In this document: in pieces, positions 9,701-20,138 of the stretch
Numbering within the stretch: the first letter of the stretch is position 1
Layout: every line of letters starts with the position of its first letter
Assembly: GCA_963942565.1 (NCBI GenBank)
Contig: OZ012688.1
Span: 26,731,885 to 26,795,884 of the forward strand
DNA: 64,000 nucleotides
Direction of reading: 5' to 3'
Source of the DNA: Maea johnstoni
Lineage: Eukaryota > Annelida > Polychaeta > Spionida > Magelonidae
Made by a program: the position numbers and the translations under genes
Notes under the pieces: generated by a model
The model's input: the letters and a program-made list of their open reading frames with translations, nothing else
What the model was told of the DNA's origin: nothing
Databases searched by the model: none

Positions 9701-12562
9701 GAAATGCTTTCCTTTTAAGTAAACCAGCAACACTGTTATCCTTATTTGCCATTAAACAAACACATTATTTGATAGTACACGATATTTCTTTTTCAGGCCT
9801 ACAAAAAGAGGACAGAGCTTGCGAAGAAAGAATACTTGAAACAGCTTGCTGCCTATAGGGCAAGCCTTGTATCACAGGTAAATTAAAGTCAAAGTATATT
9901 ATGGAATTGTAAACATCTATTTTAGTTCACTATTTTACCCATCCATCCATGCATTTGCCTAAAACCTTTCACTTTGGGGATGTCATTTTGGACGATTTTT
10001 CTTTTTTGAAATTCCAAATTCATAAAATTAGTTCGGGCTACCATTTCTTGGAGGCCAACTCCAAGCAAGAACAGGACAGACAACTTGCCACTGAATGGCA
10101 TGTCTGTTCTATTATGATCAAGTGGAGTCATCTGGTGGGCTGGAGACAAACTAAATTGAGCTCAGCTTTGAAAATAATGTGGTGGATCATTTTGGAATGA
10201 GTCCTGTCAGTGATGTTGATACCTTGGTCATTGTAAGATATTATTAAGTTTATCCTTTGATATATCATACAGAACTTTGAAAGTAGATATTTTCTGACTT
10301 TCTTACGAACCACCATAAGTTGTAGATGGAAATTGATACTCCCATCAATTCTTAGTAATTTGGGACACTTTTTAACAATGACAATTTTTATGGGTTGAAG
10401 GTGGCCCATGTTTTCTAAAAAAATATAGACAAAGCAGAGTAATAGTGGCACAGATTTCCCCTAATGACGACCAGCGATAGATTATTTTGCACAATAATTA
10501 TAGTGGCCCAAATTCTTAGGGTGATGCAAATTTCTGAGAATTTACGGTAGTTCACAGTTTTAATTGCTACTTAATGGCTCTATAAATGATTGTGTTCTTT
10601 TTGCAGCAATCTGTGGATCCAGCTGACTACCAAAAGCCTATCCTCCCAAACCCCGTTTCCCAACCCATGAGCAACCACCCCACCATCGTGACAGTGGCGC
10701 CACCTAAGAACTCGGTCGGCGGCAACACGGTGCCGCACATCATCATACGCGTTCCCCCGCCACCCCAACAGGTGGCGCCACCTGTGTCGCAGCAGCAGCA
10801 ACAGGCGCCGCAGCAGCTGCAACCACAGCTAACCCCGCCACAACCGCATCAGTCACCACCACAACAACAACAACAACAGCAACAACAGTTCCAGGCTGCC
10901 AACAACCAGGTCAATAGTCAGCAGGTCACCATGGCAACATCCCCCCTTCACAACCAGGTAAGTGCAATAGAATTTAGATTATTTTTTTTCTATTTTTTTT
11001 TTCGAAATTTCCACTTGTTTGTTTGGTTATTGTTCATGTAAAACTTTTTAAAAGTTTTAAAAGTCTTTGGTTCATTGCATCACAAATCGAATTACAAAAG
11101 AATATTATATAAGAATATATGAAAAGTTTCTTTTTAGGGAATATTCTGTATTGAAAAATGAAATTATGAGTACATAATAGGTATGTTTTATAATGGTTTT
11201 ACCCCCCTTCATTGAATGCTATGATTTTGTTATTTAGGATTTCGAGGTCATAAGCTGATGGGTTGTTTTGTTCCAATGTGATAACTAGCATTTAACTATT
11301 CTTTTATGGATTCAAATGTCTGTTTTTGTATGGTGTTTAGTTATACACAATCAGGTTAATTCGGGGTTTTTATGACTTAGGTTTGTGATAGTTCAGTGTT
11401 GTATCTAGGGTTGAGTTCGGAATGTTTTGTCATTTAGTTTGATCTGACTTCTGTGTTGCGTTACTGAGGTCTGTGGTGTTTTGTTATATCCAGGTCATGT
11501 GAGAAGGTTGTCGGTAATATTAGGTGAGGCGGTGGTTTGAGTCCAGGCACTCCGATTTCCTCCACGGCATACAATTGGCTAGTCACATGAAAAAGTGAAA
11601 TTTTGTTTTGGCCAGGCACACCAATTCTCTCGACTACGTACAATTGGCTTATCCTGACTTAGCCACATTCTAGTTGAAAAAATGACAAAAAATCAAAATT
11701 CAAAAAAAAATAATTCAAATTGTGCTATGTATATAAATTTGTTTTGTTTCAGCAGCTCCAGAATCAAGCCATGATGAACCACACGGTGGACGCAGACATG
11801 TTGAACCTGTGCACGCGTAACGGCTGCAGCAACAGCGCCATCTATAGCCAGGGCTGGGACAACGAGTACTGCAGCAACGAGTGCGTCGTCAGACATTGCA
11901 GGTAGGCTACTCAGAACTACGCCTCCCCCATCCCCAGGGCACCTAGCCCTACATAAATGCTCTCTGGCTGCATGATTATATGTCTCTGCCCCAACAACCG
12001 CTACTATTTTGCAGAATATTTTGCAGGGCATCTGGGCATCATTTGGACACCCTTACTCTCAGGACACCCAAATTTTTTCGAGAAAATTCTTAAACTGCCA
12101 TTTTCAAGCATATGATTGAATTTCTGTCACCTCAATATAATTCCCATGGTAGTATTTAAAGGTTATATGCCTTATTTCAACAACTAGATATATGTATATG
12201 GTTGAAATCTGAGTATGCTAGCGTCTCCTTGAAAAAGAGGATCTCCCAAAAAATTTTCAGGTGACAATTTTGGGCACCCAGTTTTTAAGTCGTGGCTAAG
12301 ACCATGGTTCTGGACATAAACCATAATGAAAGTTTTGAATAGTTGAAAAAAGTCAGAAAATATCAATATTTTTTATGTTATATTTTGAGAAGTATGTACA
12401 TGACAAAAGTTAAACATGACATTATCATAAGACATCCCCTGAAGTTTCTTGGTATTAGTACTACAGTTTTTCTTTGTTCTTTATTAATCTTGACTTTTCA
12501 TTTATTTCAGGGATGTTTTTACTGCTTGGGTTGCCTCGAATCCTTACGCCTCTGTAAAGTAG
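3091..12562 (+). CDS. TOX: TOX-family HMG-box nuclear protein, seven visible exons (5' end missing)
   Basis: TOX proteins are nuclear chromatin-binding factors with one sequence-independent HMG box. Seven exons join in frame: 3,091-3,717, 6,028-6,137, 8,958-9,093, 9,797-9,877, 10,607-10,957, 11,753-11,901 and 12,511-12,562. They give 501 visible residues. In order: the family N-terminal motif [12 protein letters not shown] (1-12); Gln- and Asn-rich low complexity; an IPDISVSN segment like the vertebrate [15 protein letters not shown]; a Ser-rich [10 protein letters not shown] stretch; a Lys-rich NLS (228-239); an HMG box (about 241-311) containing [20 protein letters not shown]; a Pro/Gln-rich region (319-435); and a Cys-rich C-terminus ending [16 protein letters not shown]. 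The C-terminus with [12 protein letters not shown] is closest to the TOX3/TOX4 type. Invertebrates often have one such gene, so the paralogue number is not assigned. The initiator exon was not found. All introns are GT-AG. Confidence 0.95.
3733..3777. repeat. Poly-C tract in TOX intron
   Basis: Almost pure C with a few T. It lies between the exon A donor and the duplicated exon fragment and may mark a slippage or duplication breakpoint. Confidence 0.85.
3777..3844 (+). pseudogene. Duplicated fragment of TOX exon A inside the intron
   Basis: These 68 bases repeat 3,634-3,700 of exon A at roughly 85% identity and in the same orientation. The peptide [19 protein letters not shown] is conserved, with mainly synonymous or mild differences. 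The frame from exon A stays open across the donor and the poly-C tract into this copy, then stops at 3,847-3,849. Intron retention would therefore give a short C-terminally altered TOX protein lacking the HMG box. It has no obvious donor of its own, so it is probably a relic of a local tandem duplication. Confidence 0.75.
3852..4130 (+). repeat. Interspersed repeat family 3, copy 2
   Basis: Begins CATTTGGACACCCAAACC and carries the same ordered blocks as copy 1 (TGTCAATTTCAAGCATA, GTCTTATTTCAA-AAGTAAATAC, CTCCCTTGAAAA). It sits in the first visible TOX intron, directly after the duplicated exon fragment. Confidence 0.55.
4131..4720. other. TOX intron, nothing recognised
   Basis: Ordinary intronic sequence with no recurrent repeat seen. 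Confidence 0.45.
4725..4923 (+). mobile_element. MITE family 1, copy 2
   Basis: Intact TTAA on both sides (4,721-4,724 and 4,924-4,927), with ends CCCTTATGCTGG...AGCAGGG. This is the clearest example of the target duplication for this family. Confidence 0.8.
4928..5148 (+). mobile_element. MITE family 2, copy sharing a TTAA with family 1
   Basis: Starts directly after the TTAA at 4,924-4,927 and ends ATTAATGGG before TTAA at 5,149-5,152. It shows the family blocks GATACTTTTGGCAATAACTTT, CAAATATTT and TTGTCAGGTTGCTTTTG. Confidence 0.7.
5568..5757 (+). mobile_element. MITE family 1, copy 3
   Basis: Left end CCTTATGCTGGTGGTGGC with a decayed TTAA; right end GCATTGGAAGGG followed by TTAA (5,758-5,761). 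Confidence 0.7.
5866..5932 (+). mobile_element. MITE family 1, right-end fragment
   Basis: Only the last ~65 bases are present (CTTTGGACGAAAGTAGCCTT, GCATTGGAAGGG), followed by TTAA at 5,933-5,936. It lies ~95 bases before TOX exon B. Confidence 0.65.
6028..6137 (+). CDS. TOX: TOX exon B (NLS and start of HMG box)
   Basis: The acceptor TTTTCAG ends at 6,027 and the donor AAAA|GTAAGT follows 6,137. It encodes 36 residues plus 2 bases (phase 2 exit). The Lys-rich [18 protein letters not shown] is the invariant TOX nuclear-localisation segment running into the HMG box. Confidence 0.95.
6169..6361. mobile_element. Palindromic MITE
   Basis: GTCAATAAGCA and ATTGACCTTAA at the left are mirrored by TTAAGGTCAATTCCTGCTT and ATTGAC at the right. 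The two arms differ by a ~10-base insertion in the left one. The centre is short and non-coding. It lies just downstream of the exon B donor. Confidence 0.55.
6362..7062. other. TOX intron, nothing recognised
   Basis: No repeat shared with the rest of the window. The minus-strand open frame at 6,733-6,936 has no supporting features. Confidence 0.4.
7067..7804 (+). mobile_element. Three MITE family 2 units head to tail
   Basis: Units at about 7,067-7,289, 7,294-7,498 and 7,503-7,804 are separated by TTAA (7,290-7,293) and TCAA (7,499-7,502), with TTAA at 7,063-7,066 and 7,805-7,808 outside. Each starts CC(T/C)(A/C)TTC with GAAGAGTTTC-like sequence and ends ATTAATGGG or ATTATTGGG. The third is longer because part of its middle is duplicated. 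Confidence 0.7.
7809..8497. other. TOX intron, nothing recognised
   Basis: AT-rich intronic DNA with no clear element. Confidence 0.4.
8498..8786. repeat. (AAC)n/(CAG) microsatellite, imperfect
   Basis: Nearly 290 bases of AAC triplets with AGC, ATT and ACA interruptions. They produce spurious Asn-rich (plus) and Val-rich (minus) frames. It is intronic, 170 bases upstream of the main HMG exon. Confidence 0.9.
8958..9093 (+). CDS. TOX: TOX exon C (HMG box core)
   Basis: The acceptor CTTTCAG ends at 8,957 and the donor GCG|GTAAGT follows 9,093. It completes a Lys codon and encodes [18 protein letters not shown] followed by [20 protein letters not shown]. This is the DNA-binding core of the HMG box, with helices I and II nearly identical to vertebrate TOX. 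Exit phase 0. Confidence 0.97.
9797..9877 (+). CDS. TOX: TOX exon D (HMG helix III)
   Basis: The acceptor TTTTTCAG ends at 9,796 and the donor CAG|GTAAAT follows 9,877. It encodes [20 protein letters not shown] and then RASLVSQ, helix III plus the family-typical YRASLVS extension. 27 codons, phase 0 to 0. Confidence 0.97.
10607..10957 (+). CDS. TOX: TOX exon E (Pro/Gln-rich region)
   Basis: The acceptor TTTTTGCAG ends at 10,606 and the donor CAG|GTAAGT follows 10,957. It encodes 117 residues in phase 0, rich in Gln, Pro and Val. Gln runs are encoded by mixed CAA/CAG. The composition matches the activation-type C-terminal region of TOX3/TOX4. Its GC content is clearly higher than that of the flanking introns. 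Confidence 0.9.
11345..11660. repeat. Local imperfect duplication in TOX intron
   Basis: Two diverged neighbouring copies of a ~60-base block containing CCAGGCAC...TACAATTGGCT at about 11,544-11,590 and 11,610-11,650. No mobile-element ends are evident. Confidence 0.35.
11753..11901 (+). CDS. TOX: TOX exon F (Cys-rich C-terminal motif)
   Basis: It encodes 49 residues plus 2 bases. The Cys pattern C-x4-C followed by [15 protein letters not shown] is the conserved C-terminal signature of TOX3/TOX4-type proteins, a possible small metal-binding fold (inference). The acceptor is a tandem TTTCAGCAG, so splicing may also begin at 11,756 and skip one Gln. Donor AG|GTAGGC. Confidence 0.93.
12024..12302 (+). 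repeat. Interspersed repeat family 3, copy 3
   Basis: Starts GGGCATCTGGGCATCATTTG and ends near CACCCAGTTTTTAAGTCGTG. It lies in the last TOX intron, in the same orientation as copies 1 and 2. Confidence 0.55.
12511..12562 (+). CDS. TOX: TOX exon G (last coding exon)
   Basis: The acceptor TTTATTTCAG ends at 12,510. The first base completes an Arg codon (HC-R) and the exon continues [16 protein letters not shown] to TAG at 12,560-12,562. CRDVFxAWVAS is the extreme C-terminus of TOX4-type proteins, which confirms that the gene ends here. Confidence 0.95.
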
Positions 12563-13100
<538 letters not shown>

Positions 13101-13401
13101 CTCACTGAAAGGAGTTAGTAATATGTGCAAAATTAACATGGTATACAGTTAATTATTGAGCTGCATTTACCACTCTGGAAGAAGCTATGAAACTGTGTAA
13201 AGTTAATGGAAATCGGATTCAGTGAGTGAGGCATGGTATTGGAAATTGTGTTTGACAATAGGATGTACATTTACCTATTAACTATGGCTATATTGCATAG
13301 CTTCAACACTGCATTGCTGTACAGTTCTCTATGTATGTTATTGCAGTCCAAGTATAGTTGTGGTTTACAGGTGGGCTACATGTGCAAATAAGGTTCACTT
13401 C

Positions 13402-13743
13402 AGGCCTCAACGCTAACTGAAAATGTAACTGGCCCCATAGGACCAGTAACGCCTAGGATCTACTGGTCCTGCAAAATTTTTACTGGTCCTACTTTTTTTT
13501 TTCTCTAACCAAACAGGAAAATTTTATCATAAAATTCACCGATCACATTTATTTTTATTTTATCTTCATTTATTTCAAGAACATTAGGGGACATTCTTGA
13601 GGGAAAACTTGTTAACAAGTATGTCCCCAAATGTTTACTGGCCCTGTAGGACCAGTTGAGGTCTTTTTGTACTGGCCCGAAGCCGTTTTTTGGGTATTGT
13701 TACTGGCCTCGGGCCCGCAGTTCACTGTTAGCGTCGAGCCCTG
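13402..13743. mobile_element. MITE with inverted ends (GGCTCGACGCTAAC type)
   Basis: The left end AGGCCTCAACGCTAACTG is mirrored at the right by CACTGTTAGCGTCGAGCCCT. Inside, ACTGGTCC and GGACCAGT blocks recur in both orientations (TGGCCCCATAGGACCAGT, TGGCCCTGTAGGACCAGT). It is non-coding. No clear target duplication was found. Confidence 0.6.
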
Positions 13744-13865
13744 CACATGCTGTCTTACCGACTGACAAGCATTGATTGTCATGATAAATCAGGACTTGGG
13801 AAATTTGTCAAAGATGTAACACAGGTACTTGTACATACATACGTGGTAGGGTTACCTCCAGGGGC

Positions 13866-14170
13866 TAAGCCAGGATTTTAAAACTGGTTGTTCAAATTTG
13901 GCAATCTGAAAAATTGAGGGTCTCCAATTTTCTATAGGGATCACAAAATGTTCAGATAACAATCCTAAACATGTACTCACTTAATGAGAAAATGCAAAAG
14001 AGCCTTTATCAATGTCATAGCTGTTATATTGAGGGGAAAACTATCTATTGCATGTTTGAAATTGACCTTTTTAGAAAACTTTCAGAAAAACTTCTAGGTG
14101 TCCTGATGTGTGATTTCTTAGGCTCTGTGTGTCCAAAAGACACCTGATTTGCAATGACACCCTGACACCC
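13866..14170 (-). repeat. Interspersed repeat family 3, copy 4 (reverse)
   Basis: The reverse complement carries the GGGTGTCATTGCAAATC start, GGACACACAGAGCC and a right end TAAAATCCTGGCTTAG. It matches the ordered blocks of copies 1-3 but is more diverged. Confidence 0.45.
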
Positions 14171-15311
14171 TGCTGCATAGGACGCTGCATGGTTTCACCT
14201 CATCTTATAGGGGTTGCTCATTTGTTGACCTCTGACCTGATGAATAACCCTCTTATCTCCATGGTGCATTAGTAGCCTGTCACATGGAACTTTGCAATGT
14301 AAAATGTGAAATATTTGCATAGAAGTTGGGTATATCAAAAACAATACTAAGATAACTGCCAAATATTTTATATTTGTTTAAGGTTAAGTCCACTGGATAT
14401 TAGTTTTTGAAAATATCCCATACCCACATGAACAACCTTGATTGGTAATAGATGGCCTGGTATTTTGGTTAGAACAATTCATTATGAACAGGAACACCAA
14501 GATCAAGAAATAAATGTGTTATTTTTACGATAGTTATTGATCATAGGTTTTGGACAAGTTATCCATTAAGATCAAAACACCTGCTTTATTTTGTGTATAT
14601 CTTGATCAAAATATTTTCCGCATTTGGGAAATGTAAGGATTTCTGAGAATATCATTAGGATGTATGAAAACTCACTAACAACAAGTTTGCTAAATAGTCA
14701 AATTGTATAATTTATAGTTGTAACTTATTTTTCCAAATTGGAATATGATTATTGTTTAATATTAAAAGGAGGTAGAACAAGGGAATTACTATAAATCATA
14801 CATTGAGTTTTCAGAATGTGTCTGTTTATCAGTCATTGAAATAGACTAATTACTAATAGTGAAGTATTGGGTATTGGGACCTATTTGAATGGATGTAAAC
14901 AATAGCACATGAGTCATATGGACATATAATGGAATTATGTATGCTCAAAATATACAATTTCTATCTACAATGTCAAATAAATGATTTCAGATACCAAAGA
15001 TTTTAAATAATAGATATTTAAAATGCTATTTAGAATGCTAAAAAAATATACACTCTTACATTATTTTATAGATACATTGGCTATAAGAATAATTTGAATA
15101 TTTATAAATGTCATTCTGTGCATACAGATCAAAATATAGATAACGCTGCAATAGTCCATCATGATAGAAAGTGGGTTGTGTAAAAGAAGGTGTGCTCTGC
15201 GAGGAACAAATATCTGAATGAATAACAACAAGGCCAAGTGTAAACAAACTGTAAGAACAAATGAAAGAAACAAAAACATTAATCAGAAAAGTCAGTTATT
15301 TTGACTGAGAA
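14171..15311. other. 3'UTR or intergenic, nothing recognised
   Basis: AT-rich. Two AATAAA signals (14,509 and 14,977) could end the TOX transcript. No coding evidence. Confidence 0.4.
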
Positions 15312-15617
15312 TAGGTATGGGTACTTAGAACGAAATAGTACAGTATTGGTACCAACGGGACAGTATTTTGACAGTACTTGCATTATTACCTTATACATTT
15401 CGCTGTGAAATCATGTTTAGGATCCTCGAAAATCCCTAATAAATGATAACTTCACAGTTGTTAGTATAGTTAACACAGCAATTGTTGTGATGCGCAGCAG
15501 TGGGGGAGGGGAGTATGTGCCCATAGGTTTCACAGCAGGAATGAAACGGTATGATACAGTACTTTATGAAATGAAATCGATACCAGTACTGCTACCTTTT
15601 AACGGTATCCAACCCAA
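15312..15617. mobile_element. Possible MITE with diverged inverted ends
   Basis: TAGGTATGGGTAC at the left resembles the reverse complement of GGTATCCAACCC at the right, and AGTACAGTATTGGTACC pairs loosely with GATACCAGTACTGCTACC inside. Weak. Confidence 0.3.
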
Positions 15618-17001
<1,384 letters not shown>

Positions 17002-17689
17002 ATAATACCAGTTACTCCTAGCATTTATAGATTTTTGCCAGTTGAAATAGTTCAGCATGCAGTAAGTAGATGCCAACAAACCAGTTGCACTCTCATGTAT
17101 TATCGACAGTTTAGGACTTCTCCTCCCTGTACTTTTCGCCAGGCACCCATTTTATTTACTGTACTCAGTTTTGCTGTCATGCCTGGTTCCATTCAGTAAT
17201 TATGATAAGGGCATGCAGAGGATTATTGTCCTTTTTATTCCCATTCAGTACATATGCCTGTAATCCCTTGATAACGCTCTACGACAGTTATTGACACAGC
17301 AAAGCACAAGGTACATAGGCGATGGACTAGTATGGGTGATGGAAATGTGACGCCAATATTTTTGTCATCAAGAGTTGAAAAACAGCCCAATGTGTGGAGT
17401 CACTCTTACGCAGTTAGATTTTGCTCCATAACATTTTTTTCTTAATTCTAAAGGCTTCCCATTAAATATAAAAGAATATTGAGTTGATTTCTTTTTACTT
17501 CTACATGGATATTGTATGGATAATTTATGGAGATACTAGTAAGTAAGTGGTTAAGGTGGTTTCTGGGGTTAACCTTATTAACTGCCCCTTGCAAATCTCT
17601 ATCTTAGAGGAGGAAAGAATTAACTAAGAGCTCTTCCACTTAAAACAAATGGACATGTATGGGGATCGGAGGAAATCTATGCCCCCTCC
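17002..17689. other. Intergenic, left of the duplication array
   Basis: Mostly unrecognised. A short block near 17,160-17,220 (GTTTTGCTGTCATGCCTGG, CATTCAGTAA-TGATAAGG) weakly resembles a motif repeated inside the array modules (for example 22,690 and 32,050). Confidence 0.3.
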
Positions 17690-17783
17690 GCTCCCTCCAT
17701 TTGTGAATACCCAAAACCACCCCCACCCATTCTTAACTCATTTTTTTTCTTTTTACACACCCCTCCTTCCCTCCCCCCGCCCC

Positions 17784-17814
17784 GCCCCCCCCCCCCCCCC
17801 CCCCCAAATTCTGA
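17784..17814. repeat. Poly-C tract at the left border of copy A
   Basis: A C-run interrupted by one G. The counterpart in copy C is at 44,366-44,384, so the tract belongs to the duplicated unit's left border. Confidence 0.8.
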
Positions 17815-17979
17815 ATACCCAGGAATTATAAATTGTCATTACACCCCCCCCCCTCTCTCTCTGAATTCTGAATTGTTTCCTGTTATCCCCTCTTTTAATG
17901 GAACAACCCTATTATTGCCACCGTGAGGAACGGTTGAATACATTCATCTCCAAATTTGGCAGCTATAAATGACACTTAA

Positions 17980-18185
17980 CCCTTCCAATGCTGACTACTT
18001 TCGTTCAAAACACAAGGAGGCAAACTTTGTTGAATACCATATGAACCCTGTTAAGTTGGTATTCATTGCATAGCCCTCACTGAGTACTCTCAGATGCATA
18101 CCCATGTGCCAGGTTTTCAATCATTTCTTTTAAGTTCTTTGTGTCATTTTGTATTGGTCAAATAAGTCACCAACAGCATAAGGGG
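17980..18185 (-). mobile_element. MITE family 1, copy in unit A left border
   Basis: CCCTTCCAATGCTGACTACT at the left after TTAA (17,976-17,979); the right end CAGCATAAGGGG has lost its TTAA. Reverse orientation. It is absent from the equivalent place in copy C, so it inserted after that split. Confidence 0.7.
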
Positions 18186-18639
18186 TAGCAGATAACCAAT
18201 TCATAATGATACCTAAACAGCGGGCACCAAGGTGACCATAGAGTGTAAAAAAACATGGGGGGGGGGGGGGGGGCTTTCACACAAACACCATGTACAGTTT
18301 CTTTGTGATCTTTAAAATCTTAAAATGATATTGCATCATTTTTACAAGAAATATGTTACAGACTCGAAATGTCAATTCTCACCCCCTTTCATTATAAGAG
18401 AAACTAATTTGGTTTAAAATGGCAAATATTAATTAACTGTCTTAAACATGTAATTCTTCCTTGTTTTGAACCAATGAGGCATTTCAGAATTTTGTGTTTC
18501 TCATTTTGCTGACATCATTATAGTATATGATGTATAACCCTAGAGTGAAGGATGGTATCGGATAAATGAGTGTTTATCTCTTGAAGGATGATTGTGACAC
18601 CGACCTTTTTCATCCTACCTGTCTATGAAATAGATAAAT

Positions 18640-18822
18640 CCTTTGTATGTATGTAAGTTGTGGCCGCAGTTTGTAGCCAGTTTATGTCTCTATTAGCTTA
18701 GACCTAATCTAACCATTTTTGTTTTGTATGTTTCAGTTATTATTATGTTCTTTTGTATTCATGATGTATTGTATCTTTTATGCGTTTCGCATAGTCAATA
18801 AATATACATACATACATACATT
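18640..18822 (+). repeat. LINE-like 3' tail with (ACAT)n end
   Basis: Pyrimidine- and T-rich sequence (GTATTCATGATGTATTGTAT, CTTTTATGCGTTTCGCATAG) ends in AATAAA plus an (ATAC)n run, the form typical of LINE 3'UTRs. The same piece is at 34,655-34,838 in copy B. There is no coding part. Confidence 0.35.
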
Positions 18823-19593
18823 CATTGGTAGTCCGCACTACAGAATATTTGGGACAATTCATATATTTTTTGTTGATGGTCTAAATGATCCATGGAATAC
18901 ATTTATCACCAAACTCATTTGTCTTATTCTATATTATTTTATTATTTTTTTGAAATTTTTTCCCATCATGTCATCTAAGATACAGTAGTGTGCAGTCTCA
19001 TTGTGTAACTAACATCATTGTATTTTCAAACAAATTATGCAGCTCGTTTTACTAATTAGTGTGACGAGTAATTGATGCCAAGCGTTAATTTTTTGTTTTG
19101 CTATTAAAACGTAGAGTACTCGACCTCGGAACTTCGAAGTGAGTTTGTTGACCTTTCTAGTTAATCTATGCATTCTGGCAACTACCAAAAGGAAGCACAG
19201 TAAACTTCGCTTCAACCCCAGGGTAATGGGTATGTTGTAACAAAGCATAAACATTCGCGCAGTCGACAGCCTTTCCAGTGACTGGTTACACTAACCTTTT
19301 TACAAAATAGAACTACCGGTACACTATTGAATATATTCTTGCAATTCATATAGCATAATGCACAGTGTGTAAATAGCCAACGGGATCACACCTTCTCAAG
19401 CATGGAATAGGAATCTGGTGCTTATTTCTCTATTCTAACATGGGACCCTGGCGTTTATACAAATATTTTGCGCGCACACTACACCCATAGTGACATATCA
19501 ATTATGCATTAGGAAAGATGTCTATCATACGCATTGGTTGTGCCAAAATATGACTTTTTGATATCCAACATTGGACTTGTTCGCTTGTATTAA

Positions 19594-19784
19594 CTCTCCA
19601 ATGCTAACATGCTACTTTCGTCCAAATATTTTGAAAACCACCTTGAAAACCACCTGCATGTTGGTATTCAGTAGATAGCTCTCGCTGAGCACTCCCGGAT
19701 GAGTATCTATATGCCAGGGTTTCAGTCGTTTTCAGCTTTTTGCGTCAGTTTGTATTGGGAAAATCTGCCAACATCAGCATACGG
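19594..19784 (-). mobile_element. MITE family 1 in promoter region A
   Basis: Flanked by TTAA at 19,590-19,593 and 19,785-19,788. Reverse orientation. Its right end is ~90 bases upstream of the TATA box. The same insertion is present in copies B (35,609-35,799) and C (46,443-46,630), so it predates the duplications. Confidence 0.8.
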
Positions 19785-19856
19785 TTAAAAGTTAACACCC
19801 AGATCAGGTGTTTTCTACCAGTCTCCAAGCAACTGCTTGTTGAATGATGTTGCCTG

Positions 19857-19881
19857 CCAATCAGTAACCAGTATTATAAAT
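19857..19881 (+). promoter_or_regulatory. CCAAT and TATA boxes upstream of signal-peptide exon A
   Basis: CCAAT at 19,857-19,861 and TATAAAT at 19,875-19,881, about 200 bases before the ATG. Both are conserved in copy B. The spacing between the two boxes is short (14 bases), and no capped end is known, so this is a candidate core promoter. Confidence 0.45.
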
Positions 19882-20083
19882 GCGTTATGTTAGAAGGTTA
19901 TCACAGGACATAGACACCTACATCCCACTTTAGTTGGCCTGGCACAGCCCATAAACAAGGGGAAGCGTATTAGGAGGCTCAGCGATGAAATACCAAAACT
20001 AACCACACATCTACCAGACAGTAAAGTAGTACAAGTCAGCATACCCAGCAAAGTCTCAGAGACAGCAACAACAGCGTTCAACA

Positions 20084-20138
20084 ATGAAGGTGTTGGACTT
20101 GTTCGGGCTCCTTCACCTGGCCAACCTGGTCATATCAG
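20084..20138 (+). CDS. Signal-peptide first exon, copy A
   Basis: ATG opens 18 codons, MKVLDLFGLLHLANLVIS, plus one base, then donor G|GTACGT. The peptide is a standard secretory signal: a short basic start, a hydrophobic core and small residues at the end. The exon leaves in phase 1. The 5' flank (AACAACAGCGTTCAACA) looks like a 5'UTR. Identical coding sequence occurs in copy B and a two-residue variant in copy C. The only downstream exon I can see with matching phase is at 62,348. It could be an alternative first exon of that gene or an orphaned duplicate. The frame reads on past the donor, but those residues look intronic. Confidence 0.6.
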
